From: Variovorax sp. KBW07 | GTDB lineage: Bacteria > Pseudomonadota > Gammaproteobacteria > Burkholderiales > Burkholderiaceae_C | Direction of reading: 5' to 3' | Assembly: GCF_003852515.1 (NCBI RefSeq) | Contig: NZ_QAJK01000137.1 | Location: 1 to 40,960, forward strand | DNA: 40,960 bases | Program-made: the position numbers and the translations under genes | The notes under the pieces: model-generated | What the model was told of the DNA's origin: nothing | The model's input: the letters and a program-made list of their open reading frames with translations, nothing else | Databases searched by the model: none | In this document: positions 25,566 to 33,756 of the stretch, one piece after another | Layout of the letters: each line of letters starts with the position of its first letter | How positions within the stretch are numbered: the first letter of the stretch is position 1

Positions 25566-26440
25566 AGGCCGTTCGCATCCACGGCTTCGATGCGGTGCCC
25601 GTGCTGGAAGAAGTGGCCGACCCCGTGCCGCGAGCTGGCCGCACCCTCGTGCGCATGCAGGCCGCGACCGTGGGCCACATCGATCGCACCGTGTGGCGTG
25701 GCAGCTTCCTGCGGCATCCACCGTTGCCGTACACGCCGGGTGTGGAGGCGGCGGGCATCGTCGTTGCAAGCACGCGCCACGCCATCGGCCAGCGCGTGTG
25801 GCTGCGCGGCAGTGGCCTGGGCACGCTGTTCGACGGCACCTGGTGCGAACTGATCGATGCGCCCGACGAGGCGCTGGGCGCGTTGCCCGATGCCTTGCCG
25901 ATGACGCTCGGCGCCGCGTTCTTTTCGCCGACCACATCCGCATGGGTGGCGCTGCATGACGTCGCGAAGCTGCAGGCCGCAGAGCAGGTGCTGGTAACGG
26001 GCGCGAGCGGTGCCGTGGGCTCGCTCGTCGTTCAACTGGCACGCGATGCAGGCTGCACGGTGACAGCGGTCGATCCCGATGCCGAAGCACCGCCGCCCGC
26101 AAGCTGCGACCTGCTGGTCGATACCGTAGGCGGAAACGTTCTCTCTGCCGCATTGCCTTCGGTGCGTCCCGGTGGCCGCGCCGTGCTGATCGGCTACACC
26201 GCGGGCCCGACGCTGCAGCTCGACATCGCTCACTTCCTGCAGCGCGACGTGTCGTTGCTGCCGCTCAACATGTTCAGGCGGGAGGCTGCTGGCCGTGCCG
26301 CCGCGCCGGAGTTGCTTGCACGACTGGCCGATGGCCGCCTGCAGCTCGATGTGCAGGCATTCGCGCTGGCCGATGCGGCGCGTGCGCTCGACTGGATCGC
26401 GCAGCGTGGCCATCGCGGCCGCGCCGTGCTCGTGCCCTAG
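25562..26440 (+). CDS. Quinone oxidoreductase-like medium-chain dehydrogenase
   Basis: A 292-residue zinc-free MDR-family enzyme. GroES-like domain at the N-terminus (MKAVRIHGFD, PLPYTPGVEAAGIV), nucleotide-binding motif VTGASGAVGSLVVQLARDAG near residues 145-164, and an NADPH-type Rossmann domain. It is some 30 residues shorter than typical quinone oxidoreductases, with a compact catalytic lobe. Last gene of the operon; its stop is eight bases from the stop of the convergent marR-type gene. Confidence 0.88.
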   Translation: MKAVRIHGFDAVPVLEEVADPVPRAGRTLVRMQAATVGHIDRTVWRGSFLRHPPLPYTPGVEAAGIVVASTRHAIGQRVWLRGSGLGTLFDGTWCELIDAPDEALGALPDALPMTLGAAFFSPTTSAWVALHDVAKLQAAEQVLVTGASGAVGSLVVQLARDAGCTVTAVDPDAEAPPPASCDLLVDTVGGNVLSAALPSVRPGGRAVLIGYTAGPTLQLDIAHFLQRDVSLLPLNMFRREAAGRAAAPELLARLADGRLQLDVQAFALADAARALDWIAQRGHRGRAVLVP

Positions 26441-26448
26441 TCTTCTTC

Positions 26449-26934
26449 CTATTCTTCTTCAGGCGCCTCGACAGGCACATGCACGTGCAGGTCGATCATC
26501 TGACGAAGCGTCTGCTTGAGCTCTTCGGCGCGTCGCAGTCCGAAGGGCTCCAGCACGCGCCTTTCGTGGTCCCGCGCCAATTCCATCAGGTGCTCGACGG
26601 CCTTCAGGCCCTTGCGCGTGATGCGCACCAGCGTGATGCGGCGATCACTTTCGTGGGGCAGCCGCTCGACCTGTCCGCGCGATTCCATGCGGTCCAGCAG
26701 CCGCGTCACCGTCGGTTGCTTGGTCACCGTCACCTGCGCGAGCTGGCCGATGCTGATGGGCTCGCTGCCTGCCAGCGACGCCATCACGCGCCACTCCGAC
26801 ACGGAGAAGCCTTGCTGCCTTGCGACCTCGTGGAACTCGGAGGAGATCAGCTGGCTGGCCTGCGCCAGCAGCGCGGGCAGGTAGTCATCGACGAAGCGAT
26901 GCGATGCAACAGGTTGTTCATTCTGTTCATTCAT
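26449..26934 (-). CDS. iadR: MarR-family repressor of the auxin-degradation operon
   Basis: A 161-residue winged-helix regulator. Dimerisation helices lie at both ends, the recognition helix at about 73-83 (KQPTVTRLLDRM), and the wing carries ESDRRI (95-100). The C-terminus is acidic. It is divergent from the iorA-like gene with a 158-base gap holding overlapping promoter elements, the layout of iad loci in which a MarR repressor is released by IAA. I assign the role from context; the ligand pocket cannot be checked by eye. The name iadR follows the published locus, and is tentative. Confidence 0.82.
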   Translation of the reverse strand: MNEQNEQPVASHRFVDDYLPALLAQASQLISSEFHEVARQQGFSVSEWRVMASLAGSEPISIGQLAQVTVTKQPTVTRLLDRMESRGQVERLPHESDRRITLVRITRKGLKAVEHLMELARDHERRVLEPFGLRRAEELKQTLRQMIDLHVHVPVEAPEEE

Positions 26935-27000
26935 GAAGGCACCTCGTAACCAGACACATCACACCGGCCGCGGGCACGCTGTTTGCATGTCTAGGGTAAT

Positions 27001-27036
27001 TCATGATTGTGGATACATTCATTTGTCAACATTATA
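27001..27036. promoter_or_regulatory. Divergent promoter/operator region of marR and the iad operon
   Basis: An AT-rich island in the 158-base gap. For the plus strand: TTGTGG (27007-27012), 17-base spacer, CATTAT (27030-27035). For the minus strand: a perfect TTGACA (27024-27029) and a TATAAT (27031-27036, complement), which may belong to alternative starts. The near repeat ATTCATGATTGTGG / ATTCATTTGTCA (starting 26999 and 27017) and the loose symmetry TTG...CAA (27007-27029) are candidate MarR contacts. AAGGA six bases before ATG 27093 is the ribosome-binding site of the first operon gene. Confidence 0.5.
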
Positions 27037-27092
27037 GAAAGCATGGTGTGGCAGTGAAGCGCATCGTCCCACGATAGAGAACAAGGACCCAC

Positions 27093-29291
27093 ATGGCTGA
27101 GCGTTCGTTCGTCGAAGAAGTCAAGAAACTGCGGCTTTCTGGTGGAGATGTCTTCCGCGGTGAAGGCATTCTGGCGGTCACCAAGGCATTGCTCGAATCG
27201 GGTGTTTCCTATGTCGCCGGCTACCAGGGAGCACCCATCTCGCATCTGATGGACGTGCTGGCCGATGCGCAGGACATCCTCGCGGAGCAGGGCATCCGCT
27301 TCGAGAACAGCGCGAGCGAGGCCACCGCCGCCGCCACGCTGGCCGCTTCCGTCAACTACCCGCTGCGCGGCGCCGTCACCTTCAAGGCCACCGTGGGCAC
27401 CAACGTCGCATCCGACGCGCTGGCCAACCTGGCTTCGGGCGGCGTCACCGGCGGTGCGTTGATCATCGTGGGCGAGGACTACGGCGAGGGCTCGTCGATC
27501 ATGCAGGAGCGCAGCCACGCCTTCGCCATGAAGTCGCAGATCTGGCTGCTCGATCCGCGCCCCAACCTGCCCAGCATCGTCGATGCGGTGAAGCAGGGCT
27601 TCGATCTTTCCGAGGCCAGCAACACGCCCGTGATGCTCCAGTTGCGCATCCGTGCCTGCCATGTGCATGGCCACTTCATTGCCGGCGACAACAAGCGCGC
27701 GAAGTTCACGCTGCAGGAAGCGATGGAAAACCCGCAGCGCGACGTCAGCCGCATCGTGCTGCCGCCCGCCAGCTTCGTGCATGAACAAGAGAAGGTGAAG
27801 GACCGATGGCCCGCCGCGGTGCGCTTCATCGAAGAGCGCAAGCTCAACGAGTTCTTCTCCGAAGACGCCGACGACATCGGCATCATCGTGCAGGGCGGCA
27901 GCTACAACACCATGCTGCGCGCGCTCGAACGCCTGGGCCTGGCCGATGTCTACGGCAACACCCAGGTGCCGCTCTATGTGATGAACGTGGCCTACCCGGT
28001 CATCGAGAGCGAGGTGCTGCGCTTCTGCGAAGGCAAGCGCGCGGTGATGATCGTGGAAGAAGGCCAGCCCAACTTCGTCGAGCAGAACCTAGCGACCATC
28101 CTGCGCCAGGCCGGCTCGACCACCGCGCTGCACGGCAAGGACATTCTTCCGGTGGCCGGCGAGTACACATCGTCAGAGCTGCTGAAAGGCGCGCGCGCTT
28201 TCTGCGAGCGCTACCAACGGCTCGCGCCGTTGCCCGTGCCCGTACCGGTGCGCAAGGTGATCCCGCTGAAGGAAGTGGCTGCCATCGGCGTCGATGCCGC
28301 ACCCGAGCCTGCACTCGCACAGCCGTCTACGTCGCTTGGCGAAGTGGTGCATGCCCGCCCCCCGGGCTTCTGCACCGGCTGCCCCGAGCGCCCGATCTTC
28401 AGCGCGATGAAGCTGGTCGAGCGCGAGCTGGGTGCGCACCACGTCAGCGCCGACATCGGCTGCCACCTGTTCTCCATCTTGCCGCCGTTCAACATCGGCA
28501 ACACCACCATGGGCTATGGCCTGGGCGGCGCGGGTTCCTCGGCGCTCAATGCCCCCGCCGGCAAGCGCGCGATCTCGATGATGGGCGATGGCGGCTTCTG
28601 GCACAACGGCCTGACCAGCGGCGTCGCGAACTCGGTCTTCAACAAGAGCGACAACCTCACCATCGTCGTCGACAACAACTACACCTCGGCCACGGGCGGG
28701 CAGGACATTCTTTCGTCGACCGCCGTCAACAAGACGCGCAGCACCGGCCACGAGATCGAACGCGCCGTGCGCGGCGTGGGTGTGGAGTGGGTGAAGACGC
28801 TGCGACGCACCTACGACGTCGCCGGCATGCGCGATGCACTGAAAGACGCGCTCACCACCAAGACCAAGGGCCCCAAGGTGCTCATCGCGCAATCGGAGTG
28901 CATGCTCAACAAGCAGCGCCGCGAGAAGCCGCTGGTGCGCAAGGCCATCGCCGACGGCAAGCGCATGGTGCGCGAAAAATTCGGCGTCGACTCCGACACC
29001 TGCACCGGCGACCACTCGTGCATTCGCCTGTCGGGTTGCCCGTCGCTGTCGATCAAGCCCAACCCCGATCCGCTGCGCACCGACCCGGTGGCCACCGTGC
29101 TCGACAGCTGCGTGGGCTGCGGCGTGTGCGGCGAGGTTTCGCATGCCGCCGTGCTGTGCCCCTCGTTCTACAAGGCCCAGATCGTGAGCAACCCCAGCCG
29201 CTGGGACCTGCTGCGCGAGCGCCTGCGCAGCGCCGTCATCGGCTGGCTGCAGCGCGGCGAGGCGCGCCGCCGCGAAACCTATGCCTTCTGA
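27093..29291 (+). CDS. iadA: Indolepyruvate ferredoxin oxidoreductase alpha-like (IorA) TPP enzyme
   Basis: A 732-residue 2-oxoacid:acceptor oxidoreductase subunit. The N-terminal pyrimidine domain spans about residues 20-200, the TPP/Mg motif GDGG (498-501) with N about 26 residues later lies in the pyrophosphate domain, and the C-terminus carries Cys residues of a ferredoxin-like domain (C637, C643, C649; C673, C676, C679, C689). CTGCPERP near residue 430 is also conserved in IorA. Such enzymes oxidatively decarboxylate aryl-2-oxoacids to acyl-CoA. In this operon isatinate (2-aminophenylglyoxylate) is a plausible substrate. The symbol follows locus order and is tentative. Confidence 0.88.
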   Translation: MAERSFVEEVKKLRLSGGDVFRGEGILAVTKALLESGVSYVAGYQGAPISHLMDVLADAQDILAEQGIRFENSASEATAAATLAASVNYPLRGAVTFKATVGTNVASDALANLASGGVTGGALIIVGEDYGEGSSIMQERSHAFAMKSQIWLLDPRPNLPSIVDAVKQGFDLSEASNTPVMLQLRIRACHVHGHFIAGDNKRAKFTLQEAMENPQRDVSRIVLPPASFVHEQEKVKDRWPAAVRFIEERKLNEFFSEDADDIGIIVQGGSYNTMLRALERLGLADVYGNTQVPLYVMNVAYPVIESEVLRFCEGKRAVMIVEEGQPNFVEQNLATILRQAGSTTALHGKDILPVAGEYTSSELLKGARAFCERYQRLAPLPVPVPVRKVIPLKEVAAIGVDAAPEPALAQPSTSLGEVVHARPPGFCTGCPERPIFSAMKLVERELGAHHVSADIGCHLFSILPPFNIGNTTMGYGLGGAGSSALNAPAGKRAISMMGDGGFWHNGLTSGVANSVFNKSDNLTIVVDNNYTSATGGQDILSSTAVNKTRSTGHEIERAVRGVGVEWVKTLRRTYDVAGMRDALKDALTTKTKGPKVLIAQSECMLNKQRREKPLVRKAIADGKRMVREKFGVDSDTCTGDHSCIRLSGCPSLSIKPNPDPLRTDPVATVLDSCVGCGVCGEVSHAAVLCPSFYKAQIVSNPSRWDLLRERLRSAVIGWLQRGEARRRETYAF

Positions 29292-29295
29292 AGCG

Positions 29296-30804
29296 ATGAC
29301 CCACACCGCGCAACCTATCAAGATCGCCATCCTTGCCATGGGCGGGGAGGGCGGTGGCGTGCTGGCCGACTGGATCGTCGACATGGGCGAGGCCAATGGC
29401 TACGTCGCGCAGACGACCTCGGTGCCGGGCGTGGCCCAGCGCACCGGCGCCACCATCTACTACGTCGAGCTGTATCCCATCGCGCAAGCCGAGGCGGACG
29501 GCGGCAGGCCCGTGCTGGCGCTGATGCCGTTGCCGGGCGACGTCGACGTGGTGCTGGCGTCGGAGCTCATGGAGGCCGGCCGCGCCGTGCAGCGCGGGCT
29601 CGTCACCAGGGACCGCACCACGCTCATTGCGTCCACGCACCGCGTGTACTCCATCGCCGAGAAAAGCGCGCTGGGCGATGGCCGCGTCGACAGCGGGCAA
29701 CTGCTCGCGCACACGGCCAAGGCCGCCAAGCGTTTCATCCGCTTCGACATGGCGCAGGCCGCCGAGGCTTCGGGCAGCGTAATCAGCGCCGTGCTGTTCG
29801 GCGCCTTGTCGGGTTCCGGCGTGCTGCCCTTCAGCCGCGCGCAGTTCGAGGCGACCATCGAACGCGGCGGCGTGGGCGTCAAGCCCAGCCTGAAGGCATT
29901 CGGCGCCGCGTTCTCGCGCGCACAGGGCGGCGACGATGGCGAGACGGTAGAAGCCGCGCCGCTCGCCACGCCCACGCCGCAACCGCGCCATCCGGCCGTG
30001 CGTGCGCTGGTCGAGCGCGCGCAGCGCGACTTTCCGGTGGCGGTGCAAGACTTCCTGCTCGAAGGCGTGCGCCGCCTCATCGACTACCAGGACACGGCGT
30101 ACGCCAGCCTGTACCTCGACCGCATGGCCGTCATCGCGGCGCTGCCGAACGACGACGGCCACCGCCTGTTGCGCGAGACCGCGCGCCATCTTGCGCTGTG
30201 GATGTCGTACGAAGACACGGCCCGCGTCGCCGCGCTCAAGACCCGCGCCACCCGCTTCGACCGCGTGCGTGGCGAGGCCCGCGTGCAGCCCGGCCAGGTG
30301 CTGGCCATCAACGAATACATGCATCCGCGCCTGCAGGAAATCTGCGAGACGCTGCCGGGCGGCATCGGCCGCTGGCTCATGAACGCCACGCTGCCCAAGA
30401 AGATCGTCGAGCGCTTCACGCAGCACGGCCGCGTGATCCAGACCAGTTCGCTGCGCGGCTACCTGATGCTGCGCACCGTGGCCGCCATGAAGCGCTGGCG
30501 TCTCTCGACGATGCGCTACGCCGAAGAAAACCGCCGCATCGAAGAGTGGCTGCAGCGCATTGCCGCCACCGCGCAGCGCAACCCCGAGCTGGCCGTGGAG
30601 CTCGCCCAGTGCCAGCGCCTCGTCAAGGGCTACAGCGACACGCATGAACGCGGCATCCGCAACTACGACACCGTGATGCGAGCGGTGGAGCGCGCCGGCG
30701 CGGCGCTCGCGCCCGCCACCCTGCGCGAGCTGCGCGACGCGGCGCTTGCCGACGAACACGGCCACAAGCTGCAAGCCGCGCTGGCGCAGCACGCCCTGGC
30801 CTGA
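29296..30804 (+). CDS. iadB: Indolepyruvate oxidoreductase subunit beta-like (IorB) with long C-terminal domain
   Basis: A 502-residue protein (507 from ATG 29281). The first 190 residues are the gamma-type catalytic domain of 2-oxoacid oxidoreductases: ILAMGGEGGGVLADWI and TTSVPGVAQRTGATIYY are its marks. After a Pro/Thr-rich linker near residue 225 comes a helical domain of about 270 residues, of the type attached to IorB proteins in proteobacteria (DUF6537-like, from memory), of unknown role. It follows iorA at once and would form the alpha/beta complex with it. The start at 29296 has GAAG five bases upstream; the 29281 start overlaps the previous stop. Confidence 0.86.
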   Translation: MTHTAQPIKIAILAMGGEGGGVLADWIVDMGEANGYVAQTTSVPGVAQRTGATIYYVELYPIAQAEADGGRPVLALMPLPGDVDVVLASELMEAGRAVQRGLVTRDRTTLIASTHRVYSIAEKSALGDGRVDSGQLLAHTAKAAKRFIRFDMAQAAEASGSVISAVLFGALSGSGVLPFSRAQFEATIERGGVGVKPSLKAFGAAFSRAQGGDDGETVEAAPLATPTPQPRHPAVRALVERAQRDFPVAVQDFLLEGVRRLIDYQDTAYASLYLDRMAVIAALPNDDGHRLLRETARHLALWMSYEDTARVAALKTRATRFDRVRGEARVQPGQVLAINEYMHPRLQEICETLPGGIGRWLMNATLPKKIVERFTQHGRVIQTSSLRGYLMLRTVAAMKRWRLSTMRYAEENRRIEEWLQRIAATAQRNPELAVELAQCQRLVKGYSDTHERGIRNYDTVMRAVERAGAALAPATLRELRDAALADEHGHKLQAALAQHALA

Positions 30805-30822
30805 AGAGACAACGAACGCACG

Positions 30823-31815
30823 ATGACTGCTCCCACCGCCACCCTTCAGCTGCGCGTTGCCGAGGCGCGCGAACTCAATCCGCTGATCCGCATGCTCCGG
30901 CTGCGCGCGGAAGATGGCCGCCCCTTGCCCGGCTTCGCGGCCGGCGCCCACATCCGCGTGCAGGTGACGCTGCCCGACGGCAAGGCCGACTGGCGCCACT
31001 ACTCGCTCATCAACTTCGCGACGGCGCGCAACGCCACCAACGCGCCGACGGAGTACGTCATTGCCGTGCGCAAGGAAACCGAAGGCCGCGGTGGCTCGCG
31101 CTTCATGCACGAGCAGCTGAAAGAGGGCGACACCCTCGCCATCGAGGCGCCGAAGAACGACTTTCCGTTGCACACCGGCCCCGGCGGCACGGTGCTGGTG
31201 GCCGGTGGCATCGGCATCACGCCACTCGCCACCATGGCCGCGCGGCGACGCGCCGAAGAGGCCCCGGTGCGGCTGCACTACGCCGGCCGCAGCCGCGAGC
31301 TGATGGCCTTCCTGCCCGAGCTGCAGGCTCTGCTGGGCGACGACCTGCACGTGCATGCCGACGCCGAAGCCGGTGCGCCGCTGGCCATCGACGCGCTGCT
31401 CGACGGCGTGCCCGCCGGCGACCGCCTCTACGTCTGCGGCCCGAAGGTCATGCTCGACGCCGTGCTCGCCCGCACCCAGGCGCGCGGCTGGGAACACGAC
31501 CGCGTGCACTTCGAGCTGTTCACCGAACCGGTCGCCGAAGAAGGCGACCAGCCCTTCGAGGTGGAGCTTGCCCAGTCGGGCCAGCGCTTCACCGTGCCGG
31601 CCGCCCAGAGCATCCTCGACTGCCTGATCGCGAACGGATGCGACCTCATGTTCGACTGCAAGCGCGGCGAATGCGGCGTGTGCGCCGTGCCCGTGCTCGA
31701 AGGCGAGATCGACCACCGCGACTACGTGCTCACCGCCCGCGAGAAGGCCGAGGGCACCGTCATGCAGATCTGCATCTCGCGCGCCAAGGGTGCGCGGCTG
31801 GTGCTCGACATCTGA
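30823..31815 (+). CDS. iadC: PDR/VanB-type ferredoxin reductase of the Rieske dioxygenase
   Basis: A 330-residue one-chain reductase that takes electrons from NAD(P)H through flavin to a plant-type 2Fe-2S centre. FMN/flavin motif HYSLIN near residue 65; nucleotide motif GGIGITPL; YVCGPKVML; C-terminal 2Fe-2S ligands C279, C284, C287, C317. No separate Rieske ferredoxin gene is present, fitting a two-component (class I-like) dioxygenase. It resembles IacF/VanB-type reductases. Gene follows iorB by 18 bases and precedes the dioxygenase alpha gene by 20. Confidence 0.9.
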   Translation: MTAPTATLQLRVAEARELNPLIRMLRLRAEDGRPLPGFAAGAHIRVQVTLPDGKADWRHYSLINFATARNATNAPTEYVIAVRKETEGRGGSRFMHEQLKEGDTLAIEAPKNDFPLHTGPGGTVLVAGGIGITPLATMAARRRAEEAPVRLHYAGRSRELMAFLPELQALLGDDLHVHADAEAGAPLAIDALLDGVPAGDRLYVCGPKVMLDAVLARTQARGWEHDRVHFELFTEPVAEEGDQPFEVELAQSGQRFTVPAAQSILDCLIANGCDLMFDCKRGECGVCAVPVLEGEIDHRDYVLTAREKAEGTVMQICISRAKGARLVLDI

Positions 31816-31835
31816 AGCCAGGAGCCACGAGAACC

Positions 31836-33149
31836 ATGACCTCGTACAGAGACAACCCCGACGCCATCCGCGCGCTGGTGCAGAACGACCGCGTGCACCG
31901 CGACCTGTACACCAGCCAGGAACTGTTCGAGCTGGAGCAGGAGCACTTCTTCGCCAACACCTGGAACTACGCCGGCCACGAGAGCCAGATACCGAAGCCC
32001 GGCGACTGGTTCAGCAACGAGATCGCGGGCCGCCCGCTGATCGTCGTGCGCCACACCGACGGCAGCGTGCGCGCGATGATGAACCGCTGCGCCCACAAAG
32101 GCTCGCGGCTGGTCAGCGGGCCCTGCGGCAACACCGGCAAGTTCTTCCGCTGCCCGTACCACGCCTGGACTTTCAAGACCGATGGCTCGCTGCTCGCCAT
32201 TCCGCTGAAGACCGGCTACGAGAACACCGCGCTGCACGAGTGCGAGTCGGCCAAGGGCCTGACCACGGTCAAGCACGTGCGCAGCCATCGCGGCTTCATC
32301 TTCGTGAAGATCAACGATGCGGGACCGGACTTCGACGAATACTTCGGCGACTCGCTCAGCTCCATCGACAACATGGCCGACCGCTCGCCCGAGGGCGAGC
32401 TCGAAATCGCGGGCGGCTGCCTGCGCTTCATGCACCAGTGCAACTGGAAGATGTTCGTGGAGAACCTCAACGACACCATGCACCCGATGGTGGCGCACGA
32501 GTCTTCGGCCGGCACCGCCAAGCGCATGTGGGCCGACAAGCCCGCCGACGAGCCCAAGCCCATGGCGGTCGAGCAGTTCGTGCCCTTCATGTCCGACTAC
32601 AAGTTCTTCGAGGACATGGGCATCCGCACCTATGACCACGGCCACAGCTTCACGGGCGTGCACTTCAGCATCCACAGCAAGTACAAGGCGATCCCCGAAT
32701 ACGACGAGGCCATGAAAGCACGCTACGGCGAAGAGAAGACCGCGCAGATATTGGGCATGGCACGGCACAACACCGTGTACTACCCCAACCTCACGATCAA
32801 GGGCGCGATCCAGGCCATTCGCGTGGTGAAGCCGATCTCGGCCGACAAGACGCTGGTCGAGAGCTGGACCTTCCGCCTGAAGGGCGCGCCGCCCGAGCTG
32901 CTGCAGCGCACCACCATGTACAACCGGCTCATCAACTCGCCGTTCTCGGTGGTGGGGCACGACGACCTGCAGGCCTACCGCGGCATGCAGGCCGGGCTGC
33001 ACGCCAGCGGCAACGAATGGGTGAGCCTGCACCGCGACTACGACCCGTCGGAACTGAAGGGCGGGGAGATCACCACCGGCGGCACCAACGAGCTGCCGAT
33101 GCGCAACCAGTACCGCAGCTGGGTGCAACGCATGACGGAGACGATGTAA
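31836..33149 (+). CDS. iadD: Rieske non-haem iron dioxygenase alpha subunit (IAA oxidation)
   Basis: A 437-residue terminal oxygenase subunit. Rieske ligands C85, H87, C106, H109; mononuclear iron region ENLNDxxHxxxxH with D213, H216, H221; a distal Asp in VGHDDLQAYRGMQ (D376/D377) as the third iron ligand. In Variovorax the two dioxygenase subunits are reported sufficient for IAA degradation, and the product is thought to be dioxindole-3-acetate. The set MarR, alpha, beta and PDR reductase here matches that locus. ATG 31836 is chosen because the frame upstream is iadC shadow sequence. Stop overlaps the start of a mini-ORF within an inserted repeat. Confidence 0.9.
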   Translation: MTSYRDNPDAIRALVQNDRVHRDLYTSQELFELEQEHFFANTWNYAGHESQIPKPGDWFSNEIAGRPLIVVRHTDGSVRAMMNRCAHKGSRLVSGPCGNTGKFFRCPYHAWTFKTDGSLLAIPLKTGYENTALHECESAKGLTTVKHVRSHRGFIFVKINDAGPDFDEYFGDSLSSIDNMADRSPEGELEIAGGCLRFMHQCNWKMFVENLNDTMHPMVAHESSAGTAKRMWADKPADEPKPMAVEQFVPFMSDYKFFEDMGIRTYDHGHSFTGVHFSIHSKYKAIPEYDEAMKARYGEEKTAQILGMARHNTVYYPNLTIKGAIQAIRVVKPISADKTLVESWTFRLKGAPPELLQRTTMYNRLINSPFSVVGHDDLQAYRGMQAGLHASGNEWVSLHRDYDPSELKGGEITTGGTNELPMRNQYRSWVQRMTETM

Positions 33150-33265
33150 TGGCACACCCCCAGTCTTCGCGCACTTTGTGTCGCTTCGCCAACCCCCTTG
33201 CAGGGGGCAACACCAGTGGCCCGGCGAAGCCGGTTCCACGGTGTTTCTGGAAGGGGAGTTGTTGA
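33149..33265 (+). repeat. Repeat-like insert 1 between dioxygenase genes, an open mini-ORF
   Basis: A GC-rich segment with the AACCCCCTTGCAGGGGGCAA hairpin (CCCCC-TTGCA-GGGGG) and a CCCGGCGAAGCCGG palindrome. This type of intergenic element recurs in Comamonadaceae genomes (general knowledge). It reads as a 38-residue frame (ATG 33149, stop 33263-33265) whose start overlaps the iadD stop (TAATG) and whose stop is one base before iadE. Peptide motif LCRFANPL...GGNTSGPAKPV resembles that of insert 2 (VCRFAAAL...WGGPAEAL). Whether a peptide is made is unknown. Confidence 0.7.
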
Positions 33266-33266
33266 A

Positions 33267-33749
33267 ATGAATGCAGTGACACGTCAGGACCTGATCGACT
33301 TCGTCGTGAACGAAGCGCACCTGCTCGACACGCGCCGCTACGAAGAGTGGAATGCGCTGTTCACCGACGACGCCTTCTACTGGATTCCCCTGGTGCCCGA
33401 CCAGGAAGACGGCCTCAATCACACCTCGCACCTGTACGAAGACAAGCTGCTGCGCGAGCTGCGCATCGAGCGCCTGAAAAGTCCGCGCGCGTTTTCGCAG
33501 CAACCGCCGAGCCGCTGCCACCACCTGCTGCAGATGCCGGTGGTCGAAACGCTCGACGCCGAGGGCAACCGCTTCGTGGTGCGCACCGAATTCCACTACA
33601 CCGAATCGCAGGGCGACGAACTGCAGTTCTATGTCGGCACCGTTTTCCATCACCTCACGGTGCAGGACGGCGCACTGCGCATGACGCTCAAGCGCGTCAA
33701 TCTTCTCAACTGCGACGCGGCGCTTCCGGCCGTGCAGCTTTTCATCTAG
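33267..33749 (+). CDS. iadE: Aromatic-ring-hydroxylating dioxygenase beta subunit
   Basis: A 160-residue SnoaL/NTF2-fold small subunit that builds the alpha3-beta3 oxygenase. Typical are NEAHLLDTRRYEEWNALFTDDAFYWIPL near the N-terminus and the Arg-rich central segment. It has no metal ligands, as expected. AAATG start follows a repeat insert that separates it from its alpha subunit by 117 bases, unusual for paired subunits. The CoA ligase follows by seven bases. Related to IacD. Confidence 0.9.
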   Translation: MNAVTRQDLIDFVVNEAHLLDTRRYEEWNALFTDDAFYWIPLVPDQEDGLNHTSHLYEDKLLRELRIERLKSPRAFSQQPPSRCHHLLQMPVVETLDAEGNRFVVRTEFHYTESQGDELQFYVGTVFHHLTVQDGALRMTLKRVNLLNCDAALPAVQLFI

Positions 33750-33756
33750 GGACGCG

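Noticed and set aside
27093-29291. Reading the IorA-like gene as evidence of indole-3-pyruvate metabolism
   Set aside because: No aromatic aminotransferase or other step of that route is in the operon; the oxoacid substrate is more likely an intermediate of IAA breakdown.
29236-31716. An 826-residue minus-strand frame across iorB and the reductase
   Set aside because: It spans two clear sense genes and is rich in His, Gln and Arg as expected for antisense of GC-rich codons.
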